Source of the DNA: VRUE01 sp963699215
GTDB lineage: Bacteria; Actinomycetota; Thermoleophilia; Solirubrobacterales; 70-9
Direction: 5' to 3'
Length of the DNA: 64,000 nt
NCBI GenBank assembly: GCA_963699215.1
Contig: OY969422.1
Span: forward strand, 806,001 to 870,000
Position 1 is the first letter of the stretch. Each line of letters starts with the position of its first letter. Shown in pieces: positions 37,137-46,675 of this stretch. The position numbers were made by a program, and so were the translations under genes. The notes beneath the pieces were generated by a model that ran no database searches, was not told the DNA's origin, and saw only the letters and a list, made by a program, of their open reading frames with translations.

Positions 37137-37726
37137 GTGTTGACATCCGCCTTGGTTGCGGTGTTTTCGCTGGGTGCCGCGACAGTCGCGGGTGCCGCAC
37201 CGAGTGCGTTCCCGGTACCTACGCTGAGCTTCACCCTCGGTGCCGGCATCTCGCCGCAGAAACTGCTTGCAGCGATGCCGTGCTTGGCAGTGGCCGCTCT
37301 CACTTCGAGCTCGCCATCCCCGAAGGGGCCCCGATCGTGGAGACCAGCCCGCTGAAGGTCTTCAACGGGGGTGGATCGGGCGGCGAGGTGAAGCTGCTGA
37401 TCCACGCTTTCATCGCGACGCCCACGCCAGCGGCGGTGATCGCCAGGGTCGCGATCGAAAGGAAGGGCAGCGGGATCCACTCGACCGTGAAGATCCCGTC
37501 GATCGCCGGCGGCAGCGGCTCGGTGCTCGACTTCAACTTCACGCTTGGGGGGATCTACGCCTACAAGAGCAGGAAAGTCGGCTACATCGAAGCCAAATGC
37601 CCAGATGGCGTCTTCAAGACGAACGCTCCGAAAGTCGTCTTCAAGAACGATGCGCAGGTTCCGGGCGTCACGGCGACCACCGTGCTCAAAGGCGGCCTAG
37701 CTGTGCCCTGCACGCCGAAGGGCTAG
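37137..37726 (+). pseudogene. Decayed copy of the secreted family (A2)
   Basis: A GTG at 37137 begins a signal-peptide-like segment (LVAVFSLGAATVAGA) and the family segment LSFTLGAGISPQKLL. About 90 residues of the family domain are then missing, and from about 37285 the coding continues in another frame as LGSGRSHFELAIPEGAPIVETSPLKVFNGG through IPSIAGGSGSVLDF, KVGYIEAKCPDG and AVPCTPKG. The last 40 residues are nearly identical to protein A1 at 36187-36981. It is therefore a recent tandem duplicate with an internal deletion that also shifted the frame. An ATG-started fragment (37280-37726) could still be translated but would lack a signal peptide. Confidence 0.75.
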
Positions 37727-37753
37727 CGAGCCGGGTCGACCGGCGCGCCGAGG

Positions 37754-39298
37754 CTAGTCGCCCTGTTCGAAGGTGTGCTGGTAGATCGTCGCCGGGCCGC
37801 TGCCGTAGATCGGCTCGAAGGGGGCCTGTGGGCTGCAGCCGGGGGCGGGGATCGACGATGAGCTTTCCTGTTCGGCGAAGGCGAAGCGCTTCAGTCGTTC
37901 GAAGAAGTTGGTCGCCTTTTTCACGTCGCCTTCGGTGCGCTCGTTGAAAGCGGGTTCGTTCGGAGTGTTCGGGTTGAGCGTCGCCGTGATGCCGGAGCTG
38001 CACTGCCGAGTGTCGAAGTTGAGCAGGCCTTTGGCGAGGCGCTTCGACGCCAGCGGCTGGCTGTAGGCGCTGTTGCGGTTCGTCGTCGTACGGTTGGGAT
38101 AGGTCGCCAGCGTTTCCGGCCCGAACGGAACGAGCAGGCGCAGGAAGTGGACCTGCTCGCCTGCCGCGCTGAGGTGCACCGCGTTGGTTGCCGCGGCGAC
38201 GTTGCCCATCAGCCCGGTGACCTCGTTTTTGTAGAGGTCGAGGCCGCTGAGAATCGGGTTGAGATTGCGCAGGAAGGGATCGAGCGCCCGCAGCAAGACC
38301 GGGAACTCGTCGCGGAAGAACTTGCGGGTGGCCGAGAAGCCGCTGGGTGCGCGGTCGATCACCGTTTCCAGGCCTTCGAAGAATCCCTTCGCCTGTGGGG
38401 CCAAGTTGGAGAACGCGACAAGGGTCGGCGAGAGCTCTTCGGCCGCTGGCACGAGCTGGCGGAAGAGTGGGTCGGCGTTGAGCGCGAACTCCCGCAGGCG
38501 CGCAAAGGTCAGCCGCTGCTCGTCCTCGAAGGTCGGGAAGGCACGGAAGAGCGCTTCGATGTCGCGGTTACGCGCAGCGGTCGTCCGCCAGACCGCGTCC
38601 GAGTTGCGGATCAGCTCGGAGAGCTGGCCTTCGCGGCCGCGCAGAGCGCGGAAGGTCGTGGCGCCGTTGCTGAATAGCTGCTTGACCGCAAGCCGCTGCG
38701 TGTCGAGGATGCGGAAGAGCCGGTCGAATTCACCGAAGAACGGCTCGAGCTCGGCGAAGACGTTGGAGAAGGACTGACCGCGCCCTTCGATCGAGACCGC
38801 GCCTTCCTGCATCCACTCCTGGAAGGCGGCGCGAGTGCGCTCGTCGAAGGTGCGGAAGATCTCGTCCAGCTGGACCGATTCGGCGACGTTGGCCTTGGCC
38901 AGCGTCGCGCCGTCGGGCAGCGTCGCGCCCTCGGCGTCGCCGGGGGTGAGCTCGACGTAGGTCTCGCCGAGCAGCGTCTTGGTCCGCAGGATCGCCCGCG
39001 ACCCCTTCGGGATCGGCCCGTACTTGTCTTCGATTTCGATCGTCGCCAGCGCCCGCTGGCCGTCGGGCGAGACCTCGATGCTCTTGACTTTGCCGACCGA
39101 GACGCCGGAGATCCGCACGTCCGACTGCTGGGCGAGCTGGGTCGCCTCGTTGAACGGCACCTTGATCTCGTAGGGCTTCGCCTTGAACGGCGTCGGCCCG
39201 CCGAAGGTGATCCAGAGGAAGAGCAGGATGCCGAAGCACGACAGCGCAAAGCCGGCGATGACCAGGAGCTGCGCGGTGCTGGGGGCTCGCTTGCTCAT
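37754..39298 (-). CDS. MCE-family protein 6 (last gene of the operon)
   Basis: 514 residues. A single N-terminal membrane helix (LLVIAGFALSCFGILLFLWITF) is followed by the MCE domain (KPYEIKVPFNEATQLAQQSDVRISGVSVGKVKSIEV ... KTLLGETYVELTPGD). A long helical region then covers about residues 150-400. The tail is low-complexity with Cys residues. MCE proteins form hexameric tubes that carry lipids between membrane and outer layers. It overlaps the previous gene by 4 bases (ATGA). It converges on the decayed secreted-family copy, 27 bases away. Confidence 0.9.
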   Translation of the reverse strand: MSKRAPSTAQLLVIAGFALSCFGILLFLWITFGGPTPFKAKPYEIKVPFNEATQLAQQSDVRISGVSVGKVKSIEVSPDGQRALATIEIEDKYGPIPKGSRAILRTKTLLGETYVELTPGDAEGATLPDGATLAKANVAESVQLDEIFRTFDERTRAAFQEWMQEGAVSIEGRGQSFSNVFAELEPFFGEFDRLFRILDTQRLAVKQLFSNGATTFRALRGREGQLSELIRNSDAVWRTTAARNRDIEALFRAFPTFEDEQRLTFARLREFALNADPLFRQLVPAAEELSPTLVAFSNLAPQAKGFFEGLETVIDRAPSGFSATRKFFRDEFPVLLRALDPFLRNLNPILSGLDLYKNEVTGLMGNVAAATNAVHLSAAGEQVHFLRLLVPFGPETLATYPNRTTTNRNSAYSQPLASKRLAKGLLNFDTRQCSSGITATLNPNTPNEPAFNERTEGDVKKATNFFERLKRFAFAEQESSSSIPAPGCSPQAPFEPIYGSGPATIYQHTFEQGD

Positions 39299-40728
39299 TT
39301 TTCCTTGTATTCGCAGTGGCCGCTGGGGTTCTCGGGGGCCGGGATTTCCTGGGGGCTGGGAATGCGCGCGCCTTCGAGCACGGTCCGCAAATTCGGCTTC
39401 AGCGATTCGACCGTGCCGTCAGGGCGCGGGAACGGCACGGTGAGTTTGTAGGCGAGGTCAGACCCGTTGCAGGAGAGCATCGCCACCCCGCGCGATATCG
39501 GGCCCCCGGCGTCGGCGAGGTTGAAGGTCGCGTTCAGGTTGTGGTTCAGCCAGGGCAGGTAGAAGAGGAAGCTCTCCCTGCTGTCCTTCGGCTTGTAAGC
39601 GAGCTCGTTGAGAAGGCTGTTGAAGGCTCCAAGCGAGTTGCCGAACCCGGTCACCGCCGTGTTCAGGTCCGCCGATCCCTGCTTGGTGTGGGTCAGCACC
39701 GGGCGGATCTGCCGCGTGAAGGGGCGGATCTGATCGCGGATCGGCACCGTCGTCTGCCGGAACAGGCGCTCGTTGGCCTTGAACGCCGGCACCGAGGCCT
39801 GCGCCTGGGGGATCAGGCCGAGCAGCGCGGGGCGAGCGGCGGTCGAGAAGTCGTCGGAGGCGGCGAGCGCCGAGCGCAGCGCCGTAAGCGTGGATGGGAA
39901 CTCGACCAGCGTTTCCTGGATCGCCTGCTGCTGGTTGGCGAAGTTGCCGAGCGCGTCTTTGGACTCGGTGACGAAGCGTTCGAGCTCGGCGTCGTGGCGG
40001 CCGAGTTCGGTGGTCAACAGGCCGAAGTCGTGAATTACCCGGGCGAGCGCGACGCGGCGCTGGGCGACGGCGCGGTTGAGATCGGCGATGTAGTGGGCGA
40101 AGGGCTGCAGGCGGCGGAAGGCGCCGGAGAGCTGGCGGCCGCGGCCGCCGATCCCCTGGGCGCCACCGGCGACGAGCAACTGCAGGTACTGCTGGGTATC
40201 GCGGTCGAGCGTGGCGAGGAAGGCCTCGAACTGGATGCTCGGTTCGGTGCTCGAGAGCGGGAATCTGTGGCCGGCCTCTACCTGCTCGCTGCCGCTGCCG
40301 GGATCGATCTCGATCGTCATGTCGTTGAGATTCGTTTTCGGCCGCAGCAGCAGGCTCGCATTGGGATGGATCAGCTCCAGGTACTTGGGCTCGATATCCA
40401 TGCCAACCACCGCGTGGCCGTCTTCGAGATCGACCGAGGAGATCTTGCCGACCTGGATGCCGGCGATCACGACCGCCTGGCCCTGACCGGGGGTGACCGC
40501 CTGCGCGTTGCTGAAGTCCGCGCTGAGCTGGACGAAGTCTTCGCCGACGAGGGGCGCCCAGGACGGCAGCGACGCTTTCTGCTGGGTGAAGATCCAGAGG
40601 GTCATCACGATTGCGAGCAGGGTGAGGACGACGATCGCGATCGTGTCTTTGCCGCGCCCGCGCGCCTGCCGCGAGAGCGAAGCGCGGAAGTGGCGCCAGC
40701 GGCTCACCTTCGGGGCCTGCTCGGTCAT
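39295..40728 (-). CDS. MCE-family protein 5
   Basis: 477 residues. The cytoplasmic N-terminus is basic and the membrane helix is IAIVVLTLLAIVMTLWIF. The MCE domain reads FVQLSADFSNAQAVTPGQGQAVVIAGIQVGKISSV ... LRPKTNLNDMTIEIDPG, with a helical domain behind it (ELERFVTESKDALGNFANQQQAI). Near the end lie Cys residues in MLSCNGSDL and GHCEYKEK. 4-base overlaps with both neighbours show strict co-translation. It belongs to the six-protein MCE set of this locus. Confidence 0.9.
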   Translation of the reverse strand: MTEQAPKVSRWRHFRASLSRQARGRGKDTIAIVVLTLLAIVMTLWIFTQQKASLPSWAPLVGEDFVQLSADFSNAQAVTPGQGQAVVIAGIQVGKISSVDLEDGHAVVGMDIEPKYLELIHPNASLLLRPKTNLNDMTIEIDPGSGSEQVEAGHRFPLSSTEPSIQFEAFLATLDRDTQQYLQLLVAGGAQGIGGRGRQLSGAFRRLQPFAHYIADLNRAVAQRRVALARVIHDFGLLTTELGRHDAELERFVTESKDALGNFANQQQAIQETLVEFPSTLTALRSALAASDDFSTAARPALLGLIPQAQASVPAFKANERLFRQTTVPIRDQIRPFTRQIRPVLTHTKQGSADLNTAVTGFGNSLGAFNSLLNELAYKPKDSRESFLFYLPWLNHNLNATFNLADAGGPISRGVAMLSCNGSDLAYKLTVPFPRPDGTVESLKPNLRTVLEGARIPSPQEIPAPENPSGHCEYKEK

Positions 40729-42230
40729 GGGCTCACCGCCGTCAGGCTAGGTGCGCCGACTTGGCCAAGCGGGCCGTTCACGTCGGGCACCGGTTGGGTG
40801 GAGCAGCGCACGTCCGGCTTCTTCGGCGGCCGTCCGCCGAGCTGGGGCTGTACCCCGAGCGGCGCCTCTGCAACATGAGCCCAGTCCTGTTTGTCGGTGC
40901 TGAGGTTGCCGGATGGGTTCTCTTGCTTGACCAGGGTTCCGCCTCCGCCAGCCTGCACGCGCAGATAGGGGCCGTTGCCGTCGAAGTTCTGACTGACGCC
41001 GGCGAAGTTGGCGAGGTAGTAGAAGAACTCGCGGTAGTTGGGGCCGGTTTTGAAGCGATCCTCGATCGTCAGGTTGCCGGTCGGGACGAAGACCTTGGTC
41101 GCGCAGAGGCTGATCCGGTTGATTTGCGGGATCGTGTTGGCCTTGCCCGCCTGCGCCGCCCCGGCCAGCCCCGGCGTCGCTTCGCGCAGCAGCCTGGCGA
41201 CACCGCCGCCCTCCTTGCCCGAGAGCAGCGGGCGCGCCTGTGCGAGCCACGGCTTGCCGGCGGCGATCAGGGCGGGCAGCTCGGCGACGGCGGGGCGGAA
41301 CTCGATCGCCCAGGCGCGCAGCGGCGGCAGCGAGCGGTTGAGGCTGGCCAGCGACTTGCGCCCGACGCTCAGCGTCGGCGCCAGCCGCTCCACGGTCGTC
41401 GCTAGGTTCTCCGACTGGGCGGCGAGGGCACCGGTGAAGACGTCGAAGTTGACGATCAGGCCCTGCAGGTCGGCCTCGCGGCGCGCCAGCGCGCCGAAGG
41501 CACGCCCCGCGCCGGCGACCAGCCGTGACAAATCCCCTGGACTCGTGCCGAGGAAGGCGTTGGTGACCTGGGCGCTGTAGCGACCCGCCGGGCCGCCGTA
41601 GTAGAAGGCGCCGTTGAGCCCTTCGGCCCCCGTCTTGCCTTTCACCTCGGGCAGCTGGGTCGCGTCTTCGGCCGCGGTCGGCTCGTGCGTCAGCGCCGTG
41701 CCGAAGCTCTCCAGCAGACGGCTGAGGTCGGCCCGCACGGGCGACTGCAGCGCGGTGAAGATCTCGTCGAGCTGGACCGAGGTCGAAGTGCGGCTGACCG
41801 GGATGGTCGCGTCGCTGTCCATCTCCGCCGCGCTCGGGCTGCCCGGGTTGAGGTCGATGAAGAAGTTGCCCTCGAGGAAGATCCGCGGGCGGATCTGGGC
41901 GAAGGCGTCGTCGTGGATCGGGCGGCCCTTGCCTTCGACGGTGAAGGTGACCTCGGTGTTGTCGCCGTTGCGGCCGACCTCGATCACTTTGCCGATGTCG
42001 ACGCCGGCGATCCGCACGGGCGAGTTGACCGAGATGTTGACGCCGTTGGAGAAGGTGGCGTTGAGCGTGTAGCCGTAGCCGGTGAAGGGGACGTGTTTGG
42101 TGAAGGCCAGGTAGGGGCCGAGGGTGAAGACGAGGATGAAGATCAGCGCGATCGTCGCGTTGCTCGGCCGCCACTTGAAGCGGCTGTCCGTGGCCCCGGC
42201 CCTGGTGTCGCGCTCCGGCAGGCGGCCCAT
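40725..42230 (-). CDS. MCE-family protein 4
   Basis: 501 residues from the ATG at 42230, which overlaps the previous stop as TGATG; an open frame further upstream lies inside the previous gene. The membrane helix is ATIALIFILVFTLGPYLAF. The MCE domain is YTLNATFSNGVNISVNSPVRIAGVDIGKVIEV ... RPRIFLEGNFFIDLNPG, followed by a helical stretch with RLAPTLSVGRKSLASLNRSL. The C-terminus is proline-rich with PPKKPDVRCSTQP. Confidence 0.9.
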   Translation of the reverse strand: MGRLPERDTRAGATDSRFKWRPSNATIALIFILVFTLGPYLAFTKHVPFTGYGYTLNATFSNGVNISVNSPVRIAGVDIGKVIEVGRNGDNTEVTFTVEGKGRPIHDDAFAQIRPRIFLEGNFFIDLNPGSPSAAEMDSDATIPVSRTSTSVQLDEIFTALQSPVRADLSRLLESFGTALTHEPTAAEDATQLPEVKGKTGAEGLNGAFYYGGPAGRYSAQVTNAFLGTSPGDLSRLVAGAGRAFGALARREADLQGLIVNFDVFTGALAAQSENLATTVERLAPTLSVGRKSLASLNRSLPPLRAWAIEFRPAVAELPALIAAGKPWLAQARPLLSGKEGGGVARLLREATPGLAGAAQAGKANTIPQINRISLCATKVFVPTGNLTIEDRFKTGPNYREFFYYLANFAGVSQNFDGNGPYLRVQAGGGGTLVKQENPSGNLSTDKQDWAHVAEAPLGVQPQLGGRPPKKPDVRCSTQPVPDVNGPLGQVGAPSLTAVSP

Positions 42231-43630
42231 CAGCCTTCCCCTTCTCTCGTCGTCGTGCCCCACAGCTCCGAGGAGCGGCCGATCGTGGTCTGCCCGCTGA
42301 CGTAGCGCTCGTTGCCGGCTTCGCAGACCCCATCTTGGCCAGTTCTCGGGTACGGGTTGAAGTGGAGGTGGTTCTTCCCTGCCGGCCCGTTGGCGGGGGC
42401 GGAGGATGGCCCCGACTCGGCATTCGGCCCGCTCGGCGGCTCGAAGGCGATCGCACCCAGCCAGTTGCCGTTGCCGTTCGATTCGCTGAAGGTGCTGGCG
42501 AGGTTGTCGAAGGCAATGCTGAGGTACTTGCAGGTGGTCTGCGCCGGGGCGATGTAATCGATCGCCGGGGCGAGGACGTTGTTGGTGTCGATCAGCAGGT
42601 CGAGGCCGTTGAAGACGCCGGGCTCGCTCTGGAAGGCCAGCAGCGCTTCCGCCGTCGGGGTCAGCTGCGCATACAGGGCCGGCGAGCGGTTGAGGGCGGG
42701 GATCCCGGCACGCAGCGCGGCATTGATAGTCGGCGAGGTTTCGCCGAGGGCTCGCGCACCCGGTTTGAACGCGGTGAAGAAACGGGCGGCGTCGCGGAAG
42801 AAGGGCCGTAGCGTCGGCAGGGCCGCCGTGACCGTGTCGAGGGTCGGCGGGCCTTTGACGATCGTTTCCTGGATGTAGGGGCGCGAGACTCGCGCGAAAG
42901 CAGCGAAGGTGCGGTCGAGAGCGACGAACATGCTCGCCTGCGTCTCGGCGACCGGCGCCACCGTCGCCGAGAGATCCTCGAGCGCTTCCCAGAAACCGCC
43001 GAAGTTGGTGCTCGGCTCGACCAGCGTGCGCAGGACGGGCTGCCCCGATTCGACCAGCAGCCGGAGCGCCCCGAAGGCGCCGTTGAACTGCGGGCCACGG
43101 CCGGCGAGAGCGTTGCCGAAGCCCGCCTGGCCGCGCTGGATCGCGGTCCGCGTCTTCTCGTCGAACGTGTCGAAGAACTGATCGATGTCGACCGGTTCGG
43201 GCCGGGCGGCCGAGAGCGGGATCGTTTCGCCCGCCGCCAGCCCGTCCGGCGAGTCGCCCGGGACGATCTGCAGGTACTTCAGGCCGAGCGGCGATTTGGG
43301 CCGGATCATCATCGTCGAGTTGACCGGGATCGGCTCGGCGCTCTTGTCGAGCCTGAGGTCGAGTTCGGCCGCGACACCGCCGTTACCGATCTGGACCGGC
43401 TTCACCTCCCTGACCACGCCGATCCGCGAGCCGCCGATCCGCACCTCGTTGCCTTTGACCAGCGCGTTGGCGTTCGGCACCCTCGCCTTGAGGTCGTAGG
43501 TGGAAACGAAGGGGAGGCCGTTGTTGGCGTTGTAGGCGAGGAAGACGGCGACCATCACGACCAGCACGGTGACCGCGCCGACGATCACCGGGCTGCTCGC
43601 AACTCCCTGAATTCCGCTGCGGTTTCTCAT
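42230..43630 (-). CDS. MCE-family protein 3
   Basis: 466 residues. The membrane helix is VIVGAVTVLVVMVAVFLAY; the MCE domain is YDLKARVPNANALVKGNEVRIGGSRIGVVREV ... KSPLGLKYLQIVPGD. The DIDQFFDTFDEKTR motif that starts the helical domain is shared with the sister proteins. Near the C-terminus a NGNGNWLGAIAF segment precedes a Pro/Gly-rich end. It overlaps its neighbours by 4 bases upstream and by 1 base (TGATG) downstream. Confidence 0.9.
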   Translation of the reverse strand: MRNRSGIQGVASSPVIVGAVTVLVVMVAVFLAYNANNGLPFVSTYDLKARVPNANALVKGNEVRIGGSRIGVVREVKPVQIGNGGVAAELDLRLDKSAEPIPVNSTMMIRPKSPLGLKYLQIVPGDSPDGLAAGETIPLSAARPEPVDIDQFFDTFDEKTRTAIQRGQAGFGNALAGRGPQFNGAFGALRLLVESGQPVLRTLVEPSTNFGGFWEALEDLSATVAPVAETQASMFVALDRTFAAFARVSRPYIQETIVKGPPTLDTVTAALPTLRPFFRDAARFFTAFKPGARALGETSPTINAALRAGIPALNRSPALYAQLTPTAEALLAFQSEPGVFNGLDLLIDTNNVLAPAIDYIAPAQTTCKYLSIAFDNLASTFSESNGNGNWLGAIAFEPPSGPNAESGPSSAPANGPAGKNHLHFNPYPRTGQDGVCEAGNERYVSGQTTIGRSSELWGTTTREGEG

Positions 43631-45138
43631 GGTCCCAAGAGGTAGTCGAGGAGGGCTCGTTGGGGGGGGGCGGGCGTCGCCTTGGCCCCAAGCTCTTCGC
43701 TTTCGCCAAGGCTCGGCGCAACCGGGGCGGGACGTTGCGATCGAGCGGCTGAGGACGTTTCATCCGCAGAAGTTCCGCCGGTTTCGCGGTCCAGCTCTTC
43801 CTGAAAGCTCCGGAATAGCGCCAGTGCATCGGAGGACGACGTCGCCGTGCTCGAGCCCGGCCCGTTGAAGTTCGCCGAGCAGCCGCTGGTCGGCGCGCTG
43901 ACGTAGTCGATGCAGTTGGTCAGGGCTGCGAGGCTGCGGGTGAAATGGCCGTACTGATCGAATTCGTTGGTCGCCGCGTTGCTGTTGTAGATCAGGTCGA
44001 CGAGGCTGTCGAAACCGCCGTCCTCCCGCGTGCTGACGAGGAACTTCGCCAGTTCGGTGGTCGGATCCGCACCGCTGCGAGCGACGTCGCGCGCCTTCTT
44101 CACCACCGGGTCGGCGGCGCGCAGCAGCGGGCCGGCGACTTCGCCGTTTGCGCCGAGCGACTTGAGCGAGACGGTCGAGGCGGCGGAGAAGGGCGTCAGC
44201 GCCCGGGTCGCCTGGGTCAGCGACGGCGCGGCCTTGCCGAGGTATTCGGCGACCGGCGTGCCCGCCTCGGAGAATTCTTCGAAGCTGGCCATCGTCTCCC
44301 TCAGCTCGCGCAGGAAGCCCGGCAGCTTGCTCAGCGAGGCTTCCAGTGCCGCGCCTTTTTCCGAGCTGGCCTCCGCCGCGGCACCGGCGTTGGAGAAGAA
44401 GCCGGCGACGCTGCTGCGCTCGCGCGCCAGCGGCTCCAGAATTACCTCCGAGTCGGCGGAGAGCTGGGCAAGCCGGTCACGCTGGGCGTTGAGGATCGCG
44501 AAGAGGCGGTCGGCGTCGCGCAGCACCGGGTTGGCGCGCTTGACGACCTCCTCGATGTCCTCGCCGCGCCCAGCGAGGCCGGCCCCCAGTTCGTTGAGGA
44601 TCAAGCGGAAGCGCTGCGCATAAGTGAGCTGGTTGATGTTGTTGATCAGGTCCGGGTCGACGCTGGTGCTGTTGTTCTCGAACGGCAGCAGGTACTGCCC
44701 GGCGCCCGGCTCCCCCTCGGGGATCTCCTTCAGCGCCGGCGCCGGCTCGGAGCCCGGAGCGCGCGGCAGCGTCGGCTGGCAATCGACGAACTTCTCCCCG
44801 ATCAGCGACTGGGGACGGATGAAGCAGCTGGCGTCGCTGCGGAAGTCCTGGAAACCGGGATCGGCGATCTTCATCACGATCACCGCTTTGCCCGGGACCG
44901 CCTGTGGCTTGCCGTCCTCGTAGCTGTCGATCTCGCCGGGCATCGTCACGCCGACCGACTCGATTTCGCCGACGGTGGCCCCGGCGATCCGCACTTCCTC
45001 GCCCTTGACCATGAAGCCGCCGTTGTCGAAGATCGCGCGGACTACGTAGCCGCTGCTGCCGTTGCCGCCTCCGGCGAGCAGCGCGACCACCACCACGATG
45101 GCGACGATCAAGCCGGCTGCGAGCAGGAATTTCCTCAT
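43627..45138 (-). CDS. MCE-family protein 2
   Basis: 503 residues from the ATG at 45138 (MRKFLLAAG), which overlaps the previous stop as ATGA. The membrane helix is LLAAGLIVAIVVVVALLA; the MCE domain is YVVRAIFDNGGFMVKGEEVRIAGATVGEIESVGV ... RPQSLIGEKFVDCQP. A helical domain follows with NINQLTYAQRFRLILNELGAGL. The C-terminal 100 residues are Ser/Pro/Ala-rich and likely extended. Confidence 0.9.
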   Translation of the reverse strand: MRKFLLAAGLIVAIVVVVALLAGGGNGSSGYVVRAIFDNGGFMVKGEEVRIAGATVGEIESVGVTMPGEIDSYEDGKPQAVPGKAVIVMKIADPGFQDFRSDASCFIRPQSLIGEKFVDCQPTLPRAPGSEPAPALKEIPEGEPGAGQYLLPFENNSTSVDPDLINNINQLTYAQRFRLILNELGAGLAGRGEDIEEVVKRANPVLRDADRLFAILNAQRDRLAQLSADSEVILEPLARERSSVAGFFSNAGAAAEASSEKGAALEASLSKLPGFLRELRETMASFEEFSEAGTPVAEYLGKAAPSLTQATRALTPFSAASTVSLKSLGANGEVAGPLLRAADPVVKKARDVARSGADPTTELAKFLVSTREDGGFDSLVDLIYNSNAATNEFDQYGHFTRSLAALTNCIDYVSAPTSGCSANFNGPGSSTATSSSDALALFRSFQEELDRETGGTSADETSSAARSQRPAPVAPSLGESEELGAKATPAPPQRALLDYLLGP

Positions 45139-46535
45139 GGTCCAGGTGGCGCGTCGGCCGGGTCGCATTCCGATGAGCCGACGCCGGAACCGGCGAAGGG
45201 CGGCTCGGTGAAGGGGCTGGAGCCGTCAGGCGGCGGCTGGGTACCGCCCCCGGGGCAGGGTCGGCGGGCGTCCGCCGATGGGCCGAAGACGTCGTACTGC
45301 TGACTCGGTGAGATCGGGTCGAGCTGACCGCTGCTGTCGCGTTCGAACAGGTTGAGAGCCAGCTGGGCGCGGGCGTAGTGTCCGTTGCCGTCGTAATAGC
45401 CGGTGATCTGCCCGAGCTTGCCGAAGCCGTTGAAGATGTCCGGCGTGTAGGAGCGGGCGAAGTTGAGCGAGGGCTGGAAGTCCTCGATCGCCTGTGCGGA
45501 GTGGGGGAAGGCCCTCGAGGCGCGCTCCTGCACGGCCGGCAGGAAGCCGAGCAGTTCGGCGGTGTCGTTGGCGAAGCCCTTGCGGCGCACGCTGAGGCGG
45601 AAGTCCTTGAACACCGGCACGGCTTTGGAGAGCACCGGCCCCAGTTCGCTCAGGAACGACGCCAGGTTCTTCGTCGCCGGCTTCGCCGTTTCGACCAGCG
45701 GGTCGAGGTCGTCGAGGGCGGCGCGCAGGTTGACGAAGGTCGTGTTGCTCTGGCGCATGAACGGCGGCAGCAGGCGCAGCGTCCGGTCGAGGGCTTCGTT
45801 CTGGCTGGCGATCGCGCCGAACGCGGTGCTGGCGTTGGAGATCGCGCTGGAGAGCTCGTTGCCGCGCTGGGCGACCGCGGTGGCGAGCTTGCTGGAGCTG
45901 ACGACGAAGCGCTCGAACAGCCTCTGATCGGCGTTCAGTTCGCCCAGGAAGGCACCGGTCCGGTTCAGTGCCGGGGCGAAGTACTTGTAGGTCTGGTTCG
46001 CCTCCTTGCCGCGTTCGGAGACGATGTCCGCCTGGCCGCGGATGAACTCGCCGAGCGCCCGCCGCACCGGGTTCGGGAAGGTGTTGAGGAACTGGTCGAG
46101 GTCGACCTCGGTCGTGGTCTGGCCGAGGCCGAGGGTGGCGCCGTCGTCGAGCTCCGGGTTGCTGTTCGGCCCGGGGCTGACCGAGATGTAGTGGTTGGCC
46201 ACGCCGGAGAGCGAGGTCGCGCGGATCACCGCGGTCGACCCCTGGTGCAGCTGCTGTTCGACGCTGACCTCGATCTCGGCGAGGTTGTCGTCGGTGAGGC
46301 CGATGCTTTCCACCGAGCCGACCGGCTGGCCGCCGATCAGCACCTGGTTGTCGGGGACGAGCTGGGCGGCATTCTGGAAAACGAACTTGTACTTGTAGCT
46401 GCCGTTGCCGCCGAAGAGGACTACAGCGAGGGCGATGACGAGGACCACGAGGCCGACCAGAGCCGCCGCGCGCGCTGGGGTGATCCCCCGGGCTTGCGCC
46501 GGGCTTTTCTCCTCGCCTAAGGAATTAGCAGCCAC
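45135..46535 (-). CDS. MCE-family protein 1 (first MCE gene)
   Basis: 466 residues from a GTG at 46535 with GGAGGA about 20 bases upstream. The frame is open to 46613 but that extension is Arg-rich and unlikely. The membrane helix is AAALVGLVVLVIALAVVLF; the MCE domain is YKYKFVFQNAAQLVPDNQVLIGGQPVGSVESIGL ... RATSLSGVANHYISVSPG. The EVDLDQFLNTF motif begins the helical domain. It starts 141 bases after the MMPL gene stop on the same strand, so the MMPL transporter and the six MCE proteins are probably one transcription unit. No yrbE-like permease genes precede it. Confidence 0.9.
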   Translation of the reverse strand: MAANSLGEEKSPAQARGITPARAAALVGLVVLVIALAVVLFGGNGSYKYKFVFQNAAQLVPDNQVLIGGQPVGSVESIGLTDDNLAEIEVSVEQQLHQGSTAVIRATSLSGVANHYISVSPGPNSNPELDDGATLGLGQTTTEVDLDQFLNTFPNPVRRALGEFIRGQADIVSERGKEANQTYKYFAPALNRTGAFLGELNADQRLFERFVVSSSKLATAVAQRGNELSSAISNASTAFGAIASQNEALDRTLRLLPPFMRQSNTTFVNLRAALDDLDPLVETAKPATKNLASFLSELGPVLSKAVPVFKDFRLSVRRKGFANDTAELLGFLPAVQERASRAFPHSAQAIEDFQPSLNFARSYTPDIFNGFGKLGQITGYYDGNGHYARAQLALNLFERDSSGQLDPISPSQQYDVFGPSADARRPCPGGGTQPPPDGSSPFTEPPFAGSGVGSSECDPADAPPGP

Positions 46536-46675
46536 GGATCGTCGCTTGCAGTTCCTCCGCCTCCGTACCGGAGAAACAAGCCGCCGAATCGTATCCGAGC
46601 CGCCACTCGGCACGCGTGCGCGCAGGCGTGCCTTAACTCGAAGTCAACGCGTCGAGAACGTCGCCGTTTCCAGGG

